This document shows positions 19,408 through 28,013 of a DNA stretch of 64,000 bases, piece after piece. Numbering within the stretch: the stretch's first letter is position 1; each line of letters begins with the position of its first letter. The DNA is from an uncultured Buttiauxella sp. (GTDB lineage Bacteria; Pseudomonadota; Gammaproteobacteria; Enterobacterales; Enterobacteriaceae): the NCBI GenBank assembly GCA_946480445.1, contig CAMLJN010000009.1:86005-150004 (forward strand), given 5' to 3'. Position numbers and translations under genes: made by a program. The notes under the pieces are model-generated. The model ran no database searches and was not told the DNA's origin. It worked only from the letters and a program-made list of their open reading frames with translations.

Positions 19408-19890
19408 TTATCCCAGGCGAGCACAGTAAAGTGAAGGCACATAGCCGGTGGAAAAAACATAGCCTTCTTGGCCCGCCCGGTAGATTCCAAAATCAAACTT
19501 CAGCCCTTGTTGCAGATAAAAACGAGGCAGAAAGCGAGCCAGTTCCTCGGTGTCCGTGTTATCCGCAGGTGAAGTCACCGTTGAGACAGAATTAAGATGA
19601 AAAACGCCCTGTTTTTGCCTGAAACTGAAGTAATTCTTCCTGCTGATATAGGAGACTTTGTCTCCTTGCTTAAGGGTGCCTTTTAACAGTGCAATACCTC
19701 TGTTTCCCTGGATATTAAAGCTGAACGCCATCGCAAGCTGTGCATCATCTTTATGAACCAGCAGCATGGAATCACAATTGAAATGTGTTAACTGGTACTC
19801 GTGATAAAGCGGATAGGCTCCCATCGCCACTAAAATGGCCAGCAATGAGAACAACGCTGATACGCCAAGCCACTGGGCTTTACTCATCAT
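19408..19890 (-). CDS. Membrane-anchored periplasmic partner of a ToxR-like regulator
   Basis: The 160-residue protein (MMSKAQWLGVSALFSLL at the start) has one N-terminal membrane helix (about 7-28) and a periplasmic domain with two cysteines (HFNCDSMLL and the C-terminal SLYCARLG). I do not recognise a named family. The start at 19890 overlaps the end of the upstream regulator by 11 bases and follows GGAGTGGCGAA, so the two are translationally coupled. This layout resembles ToxR-ToxS, TcpP-TcpH and PsaE-PsaF (MyfE-MyfF), where the small partner protects the regulator in the membrane. A role as such a partner is inference from gene order and topology. Confidence 0.65.
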   Translation of the reverse strand: MMSKAQWLGVSALFSLLAILVAMGAYPLYHEYQLTHFNCDSMLLVHKDDAQLAMAFSFNIQGNRGIALLKGTLKQGDKVSYISRKNYFSFRQKQGVFHLNSVSTVTSPADNTDTEELARFLPRFYLQQGLKFDFGIYRAGQEGYVFSTGYVPSLYCARLG

Positions 19891-20686
19891 TTCGCCACTC
19901 CAGAAAATATTCGGAAATGCAATTATTTTTGCTCCCGGAAGAGAACTGTTGTTTACAGCGAATGGCCGAGGCACGAGGGACCAACGGATAGGTAGCAAAA
20001 TAGACAAACTCCTGCTTACCACAGGTAAAGTTATTCTTTGCAATAAATTGCATATAGTATTTTAGCGGCGTCCGGTCATTTTTGAGATACACCGTACACC
20101 CCTCTATTTTTCCAGCATAGGTATAGCTGTTAAAGAAACTGTTGTTTTCCATCACATTCCATACGACACAAATAACGGCCACGACACACAGAAAAGGGGC
20201 TAGTCCCCATAGCCACCATTTTTGCGACTGAGTTTTTTTTTCTTCTTTTTCTTCTTTTACAGGACTGACCGCCGCTGGATTGTCTTCCACTATAACCGGC
20301 ACTTCTTTACGGTATTCTTTCTCAGTCCCGGCCATGATTTTTTCGACCGGCACCGTTGACGGTACGGTCAGCCCCTGGCGGGGGACTGTTTTTATAACGG
20401 TTTCTTCGTAACCCGCATGTTTTAATCCTTTACGTAACATAAGGATATTTTGATAGAAGGTATTATTCGAAACCCCGATGCCATTCTTCTGCCATCCCGC
20501 TTCGAAAAGTTCCTTCTGGGAAACCACTTTCCCTTGCTGATTCAATAGCAGCAGCAGACAGCGCGAGGCCGCGACAAAAAGTGTTATCGTTTCACCTGTG
20601 CTTCTTGAGTAAAGCGAGTTGTCTTCAGGCCGGAACTCAATACAGTCACCTATCAGATAATAACAACCGTTACTGTGTCTAACCAT
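19880..20686 (-). CDS. Membrane-bound winged-helix regulator (CadC/ToxR type)
   Basis: The 268-residue protein has an N-terminal OmpR-type winged helix (about 10-107; FEAGWQKNGIGVSNNTFYQNILMLRKGL spans the recognition helix), an acidic/lysine-rich linker (140-153), one membrane helix (about 157-177) and a periplasmic domain of about 90 residues with four cysteines. This is the layout of CadC, ToxR and PsaE, which bind DNA while anchored in the membrane and sense periplasmic signals. The ATG at 20686 follows AAGGTTGAAAA. It is transcribed away from the LuxR-type regulator and the fimbrial operon, which it probably controls (inference). Confidence 0.75.
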   Translation of the reverse strand: MVRHSNGCYYLIGDCIEFRPEDNSLYSRSTGETITLFVAASRCLLLLLNQQGKVVSQKELFEAGWQKNGIGVSNNTFYQNILMLRKGLKHAGYEETVIKTVPRQGLTVPSTVPVEKIMAGTEKEYRKEVPVIVEDNPAAVSPVKEEKEEKKTQSQKWWLWGLAPFLCVVAVICVVWNVMENNSFFNSYTYAGKIEGCTVYLKNDRTPLKYYMQFIAKNNFTCGKQEFVYFATYPLVPRASAIRCKQQFSSGSKNNCISEYFLEWRNDE

Positions 20687-21093
20687 TTTTTCAACCTTTT
20701 TGTTCTGTTGCGGCTGTCATTAAAGCAAAAATAAGGAGTTTTAACACAGACTATTCTATAAGATTTTTCCTGTTTGCTCAAAAAATGGACACGAAAAAGA
20801 ACTTGAGGGCCAGGCTGGCTCTCGCTTAAGTGTCCGTGGGGAGGATAAGAATCTTCATGTTATTAAGTTGGTTGCTGTTGGTTAAGAAATTGGGTTGGCC
20901 CGATAGCGGTTTATATTAAGTCATTTTTTATTTAATCTTAAGTAAACTCAAGTCATTGAATTGTATTCACTTTAATTGACATTAACGGAATCTTCTTGGG
21001 GTTGAGATAATTTGATTATGCCGTTCATGAGAGGGTCGTTAAGATAGCCTCACTTCTCAACGGTAGTGTGAGAAATATTACAAGATAGCTTAT
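20687..21093. other. AT-rich divergent intergenic region between two regulators
   Basis: About 400 bases without a credible gene, rich in A and T. It separates the minus-strand ToxR-like regulator from the plus-strand LuxR-type regulator and must hold both promoters. I see no clear operator or hairpin. Confidence 0.6.
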
Positions 21094-21747
21094 ATGGATT
21101 GGCAAAGTGATATGGAATACGATTATTATATGGATGGATGTGTTCTTGAGTGTGCTGGAGCTCAGGAACATGAAAAAGAAGAGATTTCTTTTCATATTGC
21201 CAGTAATAACAGTTATTTTGTAGAAGGGATTAGCTGTAGCTTACAGGCGTTAAGTAATCAGTATGATAATATAAAGTTCGGGCATACATTATCAGATGGC
21301 TCAGCAAGTAGTGCATTAATTCTGAGCGAAATGATACGTGAGAAGAAACAGCGGACATTGATGGTGGTGATTGCCAGCACCGCTTTGTTAAATATTTTAT
21401 CGCTAAGTATCGAGCATCGCTATCGGGAACGCGTTATTTTTATCTCGATGGATCAATGCCGTCCCGAGCTGTTAACCCAGATTGCTAACTCACCGGGTGC
21501 AACATGGACGAAGCGAGATAAATATTCCCCTAAAGGGACGCTGTCTTCGTTAAGCAACAAAGAAAAGCGTGTTTGCTATTATTTGTTTCACGGTTACACC
21601 ACCAAAATGATTAGTATGATTTTGGGTATTAATATAAAAACAGTCAGTCGCCATCGCGTGTCTGTTATGAAAAAGATTGGCTGTGATAATAAGATAAGTT
21701 TATACAAGACCTTGCAGGTTTATTATGGAGCCTGCGTCGAAGGTTAA
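21094..21747 (+). CDS. LuxR-type transcriptional regulator
   Basis: The 217-residue protein has a C-terminal LuxR/NarL helix-turn-helix (about 150-212: LSSLSNKEKRVCYYLFHGYTTKMISMIL then GINIKTVSRHRVSVMKKIG). The N-terminal part resembles the degenerate receiver-like domains of fimbrial and capsule regulators (RcsA/BglJ-type); I see no clear phosphoacceptor site. The gene is AT-rich compared with the core genes. It lies 160 bases upstream of the major pilin gene in the same direction, which suggests it controls the fimbrial operon. The start could be 21094 or the ATG at 21112. Confidence 0.75.
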   Translation: MDWQSDMEYDYYMDGCVLECAGAQEHEKEEISFHIASNNSYFVEGISCSLQALSNQYDNIKFGHTLSDGSASSALILSEMIREKKQRTLMVVIASTALLNILSLSIEHRYRERVIFISMDQCRPELLTQIANSPGATWTKRDKYSPKGTLSSLSNKEKRVCYYLFHGYTTKMISMILGINIKTVSRHRVSVMKKIGCDNKISLYKTLQVYYGACVEG

Positions 21748-21907
21748 CGTATAGTCAATTGTGCATGCAAAAAATATAAAAGAAATAAACGCTAACCATT
21801 AGTCAATGGGATTGTGTTTTGTGCTTTTGTCGTACCCCCATACCATGGTTACCATGGATGGATAATAAAATGTTAAAATTTAATTATTAAATAAAGGAAT
21901 AGATATT

Positions 21908-22444
21908 ATGAAACTGAACAAATTCATGGTTGCTGCAATTGCTCTGGGTTTTGTTTCTGTTGCCAACGCAGCGCCACAGGATCAGGGCCATGGCACAATC
22001 GAATTTTACGGTTCCATCATTGATGCACCTTGCTCCATCGCCCCGGGTGACGATAACCAGCGTATTGATATGGGTCAGATCGCGAACGTAGCTCTGCGCA
22101 ACGGCGGCCGCTCTACGCCTGAGAACTTCTATATCCACCTGGAAAACTGCGACCCAGGCACGCTGAAAACGGTCACCACTACCTTCGCCGGTCCTCAGTC
22201 TGCGGGTAACGCTGAACTGCTGGGTATTACCGGTACGGCACGTGGCGCGAGCCTGGCTATCACGGACGGTAGCGGCACTCTGATCAAACTGGGTGAAGCC
22301 ACGGCGCCACAGGGTATCCAGGAACACACCAATATCCTGAACTTCTCTGCTTATCTGCAGGGTGATATGAAGGACGACGTCGGGGTTGAAATTATCCCTG
22401 GTGACTTCACCACCACCACGACCTTTACCCTTGCTTACCAGTAA
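21908..22444 (+). CDS. Major fimbrial subunit
   Basis: The 178-residue type 1/pi-type pilin has a 21-residue signal peptide ending VANA, the usual pair of conserved cysteines (DAPCSIAPG, LENCDPG) and a C-terminal beta-zipper ending TFTLAYQ with the penultimate Tyr. It begins after AAAGGAATAGATATT. As the first gene of the nine-gene chaperone-usher operon, with the best ribosome binding site and an attenuating hairpin directly after it, it is expected to be the rod subunit. Confidence 0.9.
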   Translation: MKLNKFMVAAIALGFVSVANAAPQDQGHGTIEFYGSIIDAPCSIAPGDDNQRIDMGQIANVALRNGGRSTPENFYIHLENCDPGTLKTVTTTFAGPQSAGNAELLGITGTARGASLAITDGSGTLIKLGEATAPQGIQEHTNILNFSAYLQGDMKDDVGVEIIPGDFTTTTTFTLAYQ

Positions 22445-22470
22445 GTGCTAAATCGGTAAAGTGAATAATA

Positions 22471-22495
22471 ATGCGGGGAGACCCGCATTTTTATT
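22471..22495 (+). terminator. Attenuating terminator after the major pilin gene
   Basis: Stem ATGCGGG (22471-22477) / CCCGCAT (22482-22488) with a GAGA loop is followed by TTTTTATTAA. It lies between the major subunit and the minor subunit genes and would let only part of the transcripts run into the assembly genes, as seen in pap-type operons. Confidence 0.75.
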
Positions 22496-22529
22496 AATTG
22501 GTGTCATGGTGTTGAAGGGAATTAACGGC

Positions 22530-23066
22530 GTGAACAAAATGGAATATGTCGTGGCGAGTTGTCTGCTCGGTGCATTACTTTCCGGAGCCGCAACAGCTAA
22601 AACACTCGTGAAACGTGGGCAAGTCATGATGGAAGGCAGCATTATTGCAGCCGCCTGCGCCATAGAGATGAATAGTCGGGATCAGGTGATTGATATGGAC
22701 ACCGTTCCGGTATCAAAAATTGCTCGTGACGGACGCGGTATCGCCAGGCCTTTTACCATTCGTCTTATCAACTGCACTCTGCAACATGCTAACTCTTCTC
22801 TCCCTGACAGGCAGTCATTCCGTGTCACCTTTGACGGTACGGCGGAGGGTGATTTATTGGCAGTGAAGGGCGAGGCCCGGGGTGTCGCACTGCAGATAAA
22901 GGATGACAGAGGCAACATTGCCTTACCTGGCGTCGCGCTTCCTCCGGCCGCACTAACGCCGGGGGACAAGGCCCTGCAATACACCATGAATCTGGTGCCT
23001 AACCGCCAGGGACTGCGAGCCGGTGAGTATCGTTCCACCGTGCGTTTCAAACTGGATTATTACTGA
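22530..23066 (+). CDS. Minor fimbrial subunit (probable anchor/terminator)
   Basis: The GTG at 22530 follows GAAGGGA by nine bases and gives a 178-residue precursor with a signal peptide (MNKMEYVVASCLLGALLSGAATA). The mature part has the pilin cysteine pair (AAACAIEMN, LINCTLQH) and ends FKLDYY. By position between the major pilin and the usher it corresponds to PapH/MrpB, which stops rod growth and anchors the fibre. The longer in-frame start at 22461 lies inside the attenuator hairpin and is rejected. Confidence 0.82.
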   Translation: MNKMEYVVASCLLGALLSGAATAKTLVKRGQVMMEGSIIAAACAIEMNSRDQVIDMDTVPVSKIARDGRGIARPFTIRLINCTLQHANSSLPDRQSFRVTFDGTAEGDLLAVKGEARGVALQIKDDRGNIALPGVALPPAALTPGDKALQYTMNLVPNRQGLRAGEYRSTVRFKLDYY

Positions 23067-23083
23067 TAAACGGAATTTTATCG

Positions 23084-25627
23084 ATGGCCAAACCTGTTGC
23101 GAACTCCCCCTTCCGGCTGCGCGGGCTGTGGGTTTGTATTGCTATATCGCTGGGGAGTCCGGTTTACCTTACTCATGCCGCAGATGAGATTCAGTTCAAC
23201 ACCGATGTTCTGGATATTAAAGATCGTGAGAATCTCGATCTCAGCCATTTCTCCCGTGGCGGCTACATAATGCCGGGAAATTACACCATGAAGGTGTTTC
23301 TCAACCGCCAGTATATCGCAGAACGTTCCATCACTTTTGCCCCTTCTCCCGCAGACCCCAGGAGCAGTGAACCCTGCCTGACTCCGGAAATGATCGATCT
23401 GCTGGGACTGAAAGACAGTGCGCTAAGACAGGTTGTCTGGCACGACGGCGGGCAATGTAGCGATCTGCAAAGCATCCCGGGTTTAATGGCCCAGGGCGAA
23501 CTGGCCACCTCATCTTTGCAGCTCAGCGTGCCGCAGGCTTATCTCGAATACAGTTCTGACGACTGGGATCCCCCTTCCCGTTGGGATAATGGCATTCCCG
23601 GGGCGCTGTTTGACTATAACCTGAATTTCCTGACGACGCGTCAACAGTCCCGCGATCAGGCCTATAAACTGAGTGGTAATGGCACCACCGGAGCCAATCT
23701 TGGCGCCTGGCGTTTGCGCGCCGACTGGCAGCTACAGATGAATCATCAGTCTGGCAGTCATGCTGAAAGCCATGAAAGCACCCTGGACTGGAGCCGTTAT
23801 TACGCTTATCGCGCCTTGCCAAAACTGCTGGCCCGCCTGACGCTGGGCGAAAATTACCTTAATTCGGATATTTTCGACAGCTTCCGCTTCACCGGCGTCA
23901 CGCTCAATACCGATGACAATATGCTGCCGCCAAATCTGCGCGGCTACGCGCCGGAAGTGAGCGGCGTGGCGAAAAGCAATGCCAAAGTCACTATCACCCA
24001 GCAGGGCCGCGTCCTTTATGAAACTCAGGTCGCGCCAGGTCCGTTCCGTATTCAGGATCTGAACGATGCGGTGTCCGGCGAGCTGCTGGTGCGCGTAGAG
24101 GAACAGGATGGCAGCGTACGGGAGTTCACGATGAACACGGCCAGCATTCCGTATCTGACCCGCCCGGGCACGCTACGCTACAAGCTTTCGACGGGCCGCC
24201 CGACAGACTGGAAACATAACGTTAATGGGGACATGTTTGCCACCGGGGAATTTTCCTGGGGGGTAAGTAATGGTTGGTCGCTGTACGGTGGCGGCGTGAG
24301 CAGCAATGAATATAACGCCGTGGCGCTGGGGATAGGCCGTGACCTGATGATGCTGGGCGCGCTGTCGTTTGACGTTACACAATCCCGCGCTCGCTTGCCG
24401 CAGGAAGGTTCCCTGTTCGGTAATTCCTATCGCCTGAGCTATTCGAAGCGCTTTGAAGAGATTGACAGTCAGGTGACCTTCGCGGGCTACCGCTTCTCTG
24501 AACGCGACTTTATGAGCATGGGCGAATTCTTAAACGCCAGGGATTCCGGGGTTCGCACGCAAAGCAGCAAGGAAATGTACACCGTTACCCTGAACAAGCA
24601 GTTTATCGATCTGGGCCTGAGCGCTTTTGTGAACTATACGCACCAGACCTACTGGAATGATACTGCCAACGATCATTACAACCTGTCTCTGGCAAGGTAT
24701 TTCGATATTGGAAAGTTCAAAGATCTTAGCCTTTCGCTGACCGCCTACCGCAACAAATATAACGCCACTAATGATGATGGCATGTATATGGCACTGACCA
24801 TTCCCTGGAGCCATTCAGGCTCTATTAGCTACAGCGGCACCTGGGATCGCAACAATAACACGCAGCAGGTGGGGTATTTTGGCCGCGTCAACAATGACGA
24901 TGCCTATCAGATCAGCGCGGGAAGTGCTCGTCATGGCGCTATCGCCAGCGGTTATTACACCCACCAGGGTAACAGTGCTCAGGTGAGCGCCAACGCGGGT
25001 TATCAGGCCGGGCGATCCAGCTCTCTGGGTGTGTCGATGCAAGGTGGCATGACGGCAACAGGAGAGGGCGTGGCTCTGCACCGCATTGGCGTGCCTGGCG
25101 GAACACGTATTTTAGTGGATACCGACGGCGTGGCCGGGGTACCTCTGCGTGGCTACGGAGCCAGTACCTTATCTAACGGCTTTGGTAAGGCAGTGGTGGC
25201 GGACGTTAACAGCTACTACCGCAATCAGATCCGCATCGATCTCAATGCGCTGGACGACAAGATCGAAGCCATCAACTCGGTGCAGCAGGCGACATTAACA
25301 GAAGGGGCGATTGGTTTACGCCGCTTTGAGGTGGTTGCCGGTGAAAAAGCCATGGCAGCGGTGCGTCTGGCCGATGGCTCCTCGCCACCTTTCGGCGCCA
25401 CCATCCAGAACAGGAAGAAGAGAGACGTGGGCATCGTCAACGATGACGGCAGCGTTTATTTAAGCGGTATCCAGCCCGGTGCCAAAATGACCGCGAACTG
25501 GAATGGGACGACACAGTGTGAAATCACGCTACCGGAACATATTCCGCAGAACGGAACACAGAATTTATTGCTGCCTTGTCAGCCTATCGCCGGAAAAGAC
25601 ATTTCGGTAACGGAAAACAAAAGCTGA
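23084..25627 (+). CDS. Fimbrial outer membrane usher
   Basis: The 847-residue usher has a signal peptide (about 1-32), an N-terminal chaperone-binding domain (IQFNTDVLDIKDRENLDLSHF), a 24-strand barrel with its plug domain (around 230-320: LRGYAPEVSGVAKSNAKVTI) and two C-terminal domains with the Cys pair TTQCEIT and LLLPC. It forms the outer-membrane pore that orders and secretes chaperone-subunit complexes. Length is typical of PapC/FimD ushers. It lies 17 bases after the minor subunit. Confidence 0.95.
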   Translation: MAKPVANSPFRLRGLWVCIAISLGSPVYLTHAADEIQFNTDVLDIKDRENLDLSHFSRGGYIMPGNYTMKVFLNRQYIAERSITFAPSPADPRSSEPCLTPEMIDLLGLKDSALRQVVWHDGGQCSDLQSIPGLMAQGELATSSLQLSVPQAYLEYSSDDWDPPSRWDNGIPGALFDYNLNFLTTRQQSRDQAYKLSGNGTTGANLGAWRLRADWQLQMNHQSGSHAESHESTLDWSRYYAYRALPKLLARLTLGENYLNSDIFDSFRFTGVTLNTDDNMLPPNLRGYAPEVSGVAKSNAKVTITQQGRVLYETQVAPGPFRIQDLNDAVSGELLVRVEEQDGSVREFTMNTASIPYLTRPGTLRYKLSTGRPTDWKHNVNGDMFATGEFSWGVSNGWSLYGGGVSSNEYNAVALGIGRDLMMLGALSFDVTQSRARLPQEGSLFGNSYRLSYSKRFEEIDSQVTFAGYRFSERDFMSMGEFLNARDSGVRTQSSKEMYTVTLNKQFIDLGLSAFVNYTHQTYWNDTANDHYNLSLARYFDIGKFKDLSLSLTAYRNKYNATNDDGMYMALTIPWSHSGSISYSGTWDRNNNTQQVGYFGRVNNDDAYQISAGSARHGAIASGYYTHQGNSAQVSANAGYQAGRSSSLGVSMQGGMTATGEGVALHRIGVPGGTRILVDTDGVAGVPLRGYGASTLSNGFGKAVVADVNSYYRNQIRIDLNALDDKIEAINSVQQATLTEGAIGLRRFEVVAGEKAMAAVRLADGSSPPFGATIQNRKKRDVGIVNDDGSVYLSGIQPGAKMTANWNGTTQCEITLPEHIPQNGTQNLLLPCQPIAGKDISVTENKS

Positions 25628-25641
25628 ACGGAAAAAGACTG

Positions 25642-26397
25642 ATGAAATTAACCACAACATATTCATTAACCGCAGGTGTAGTACTGCTGGCTATGCTTGC
25701 CTCGCAGGCCAATGCTGCCATTGCACTGGATCGTACGCGAGTGATTTACAACGCTTCCAGCAAGTCTGTCAGCATGAACGTCAGCAATGAAAATAAACAT
25801 CTGCCGTATCTGGCTCAGGGGTGGGTTGAGGATGAACAGGGCAATAAGATAACCAGCCCGCTTGTCGTTCTTCCTCCCGTACAGCGTATTGAATCAGGCG
25901 CGAAAAGCCAGGTGAAAGTCCAGGGGCTGCCTGCTGCGCAGCAGCTGCCGCAGGATCGTGAATCACTGTTCTATTTCAACCTGCGTGAAATCCCTCCGCG
26001 CAGTGATAAGCCGAATACGCTGCAAATTGCTCTGCAAACGCGTATCAAACTGTTCTACCGACCAAAAGCGATAGAGGCGACGAAAGAGCAGCTGAGTAAC
26101 CCATGGCAGGAAAAGATGACGCTGACGCGCCAGGGCGATCGTTACGTGGTGAACAACCCGACGCCGTATTACATCACCATCGTTGATGCCAGTACCAGCA
26201 AAGGCGGTAAGAGTGCTCAAGGGTTTGTCCCGTTGATGATCCCCCCTAAATCTGACGCGCCGTTAAGCTCAAGCGCCAGCGCTCTAGGTAATGCACCGGT
26301 GCTGACCTACGTGAATGATTACGGCGGCCGCCCTGAGCTGATTTTCCGCTGCGCGGGCAACACTTGCCAGGCGGAACCCGGCAAACGCAACTCATAA
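25642..26397 (+). CDS. Periplasmic fimbrial chaperone
   Basis: The 251-residue PapD-type chaperone has a signal peptide ending SQANA, the conserved Arg in DRTRVIYNASSKSVS and the Lys in RIKLFYRPKAI; these two residues anchor the pilin C-terminus during donor-strand complementation. The short F1-G1 loop makes it an FGS chaperone, used for rod-forming pili. ATG 25642 gives the signal peptide; the frame opens earlier (25576), inside the usher gene, but that part does not look like a protein start. It lies 14 bases after the usher stop. Confidence 0.94.
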   Translation: MKLTTTYSLTAGVVLLAMLASQANAAIALDRTRVIYNASSKSVSMNVSNENKHLPYLAQGWVEDEQGNKITSPLVVLPPVQRIESGAKSQVKVQGLPAAQQLPQDRESLFYFNLREIPPRSDKPNTLQIALQTRIKLFYRPKAIEATKEQLSNPWQEKMTLTRQGDRYVVNNPTPYYITIVDASTSKGGKSAQGFVPLMIPPKSDAPLSSSASALGNAPVLTYVNDYGGRPELIFRCAGNTCQAEPGKRNS

Positions 26398-26420
26398 CCT
26401 ACCTGTAACAGAGGTGAACT

Positions 26421-27011
26421 ATGCCGTGGAAAATTTCGGCGGGTCTGGCAAGTTTGATGTTGGCAATGAGTCTGCCTTCAGCGATGGCAGAGAGAGTAGA
26501 TAACTGGAACGTGGACGGATCGCATGGCGTGCTGCACGTTCGCGGGGCGCTAACTGAGAGCGCCTGCCGTCTGGACATGACAACGGCGCGGCAGACGGTC
26601 GAGCTGGGTGAAATCGGTACGGGGCGGCTGCGAAACTTCGGCGATCGTGGCACGCCGGTTGCCGTCACTCTGCGGCTGTATGACTGCCTAAACTCGGGGT
26701 CACGTAACCTCGATCTGCGGAACGGCAACCTTATCTGGGATAACGTACAGCCTGCGGTCTCCGTGGGGTTTGTTGCGCCGGCGGATGTGAACAACCCGTC
26801 GCTGGTTAGCGTGCGCGGTGCTTCCGGTCTGGGTCTGCGTCTTACCGATGCCGCTCATCGTGACGTTCGGCTTGGCAGCCAGGGAGTACCTTTATTACTG
26901 ACCCCGGGCCAAAACGAACTGACCTATTACGTGGTGCCGGAGCGGACCAGTGCGCCCCTGATCGCCGGTGCTTATCAGGCCCATGTCGATTTTTGGCTCC
27001 ATTATGACTGA
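26421..27011 (+). CDS. Minor fimbrial subunit
   Basis: The 196-residue precursor has a signal peptide (MPWKISAGLASLMLAM to SAMA), the pilin Cys pair (TESACRLD, LYDCLNSG) and the C-terminal pattern YQAHVDFWLHYD. It starts after AGAGGTGAACT. It is the first of four minor subunits after the chaperone and fits a PapJ/PapK- or MrpE-like adaptor; the precise role cannot be told from sequence alone. Confidence 0.82.
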   Translation: MPWKISAGLASLMLAMSLPSAMAERVDNWNVDGSHGVLHVRGALTESACRLDMTTARQTVELGEIGTGRLRNFGDRGTPVAVTLRLYDCLNSGSRNLDLRNGNLIWDNVQPAVSVGFVAPADVNNPSLVSVRGASGLGLRLTDAAHRDVRLGSQGVPLLLTPGQNELTYYVVPERTSAPLIAGAYQAHVDFWLHYD

Positions 27012-27018
27012 GGTGTGC

Positions 27019-27507
27019 ATGAGCAGAACCCGCTTTCGCGCGGCCCTGTTAACCGTGCTACTGGCTGTGGGTTGCCAGACGGCCGATGCCGTGACGACCA
27101 CGCTGAATGTTACGGGCAATATTATACTGCCGCCACCTTGCGTGATTAACGGCGATCAGCTTATCGCAGTGGACTTTACCAATGAGGTAATGACCACCCG
27201 GGTGGATGGAATTAACTATCGCCAGCAAGTGCCTTATACCCTGGTGTGCACCGGGCAAACCAGCAACGCGCTCAAAATGCAGATTCTGGGCATGGACGCG
27301 GGTTTTCAGGGCGCGCTGCAAACGACGAAAGGCGATCTCGGGATCGCTTTGTCAAATGGTGACCAGCCAATGCCGATAAACAGCGTGCTGAATTTCACGC
27401 TGCCGGATCAGCCAAACCTGTTTGCTACCTTAGTAAAGCGTCCAGGAACCACACTTACCGCAGGGGATTTTGCTGCGGGAGCGACGATGGTCATCAACTA
27501 CCAGTGA
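27019..27507 (+). CDS. Minor fimbrial subunit (MrpF/G-like)
   Basis: ATG 27019, after GAGGTGTGC, gives a 162-residue protein with a signal peptide ending TADA. The mature pilin has cysteines in LPPPCVINGD and LVCTGQT and ends ATMVINYQ. It shares the pattern PPPC-N-(V)DGIN-R-QV-Y-L-C with the next gene, so the two are paralogues. The Gly-Cys in the signal peptide (AVGC) is not a convincing lipobox. It lies eight bases after the preceding gene in an unbroken operon. Confidence 0.82.
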   Translation: MSRTRFRAALLTVLLAVGCQTADAVTTTLNVTGNIILPPPCVINGDQLIAVDFTNEVMTTRVDGINYRQQVPYTLVCTGQTSNALKMQILGMDAGFQGALQTTKGDLGIALSNGDQPMPINSVLNFTLPDQPNLFATLVKRPGTTLTAGDFAAGATMVINYQ

Positions 27508-27521
27508 TTCGGGAGAACGGA

Positions 27522-28004
27522 ATGAGAACGGTTGCAAGGATGTCAACATTGCTATCTTTTACTCTGCTTACCATTAGCCCGTTGCGAGCGGATGAAAACA
27601 TGAGCTTCACCGGAGCGTTGATTGAGCCGCCTCCTTGTATGGTGAACAACGGCAATGATATCGACGTGCCTTTTGACAGGATTGGCATTAATACCGTGGA
27701 CGGCATAAATCATCGTCGGCAGGTTGATTACGTGCTTGATTGTACCGCGGGACCGGCCTGGAGCATGATGCTGACGCTGATCGGCCCGCCCGCTGTCTTT
27801 GAGCAGGCAACGTTGCAGACCAATATCACCAATCTGGGGATCAAACTGTACCAGAACGGTAAGCCGTTCGATCTCAGCACGCCTATTGCAATCGACCCCA
27901 AAAATCCCCCGCAGCTTGAAGCTGTGCCGGTTAAAAAACCGGGTTCAGAGCTGACCGAGGGCGCGTTCGAAGTCACGGCAACGCTGCTTGCGGATTATCA
28001 ATAA
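27522..28004 (+). CDS. Minor fimbrial subunit, paralogue of the preceding one
   Basis: ATG 27522 follows GGGAGAACGGA. The 160-residue pilin has a signal peptide ending PLRA and the motif PPPCMVNNGNDIDVPF then VDGINHRRQVDYVLDC. It ends ATLLADYQ. It is the same family and length as the subunit before it, so a duplication with divergence is likely. Probably a tip fibrillum component (inference). Confidence 0.82.
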   Translation: MRTVARMSTLLSFTLLTISPLRADENMSFTGALIEPPPCMVNNGNDIDVPFDRIGINTVDGINHRRQVDYVLDCTAGPAWSMMLTLIGPPAVFEQATLQTNITNLGIKLYQNGKPFDLSTPIAIDPKNPPQLEAVPVKKPGSELTEGAFEVTATLLADYQ

Positions 28005-28013
28005 GGAGCTGAA

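Noticed and set aside
21748..21907. Phase-variation switch upstream of the major pilin
   Set aside because: No GATC pair, no inverted repeat pair flanking a promoter and no recombinase gene were found.
27019..27081. Possible lipobox (AVGC) in a fimbrial subunit signal peptide
   Set aside because: Pilins are exported by signal peptidase I; a better cleavage site TADA follows, and the -3 residue is unfavourable.
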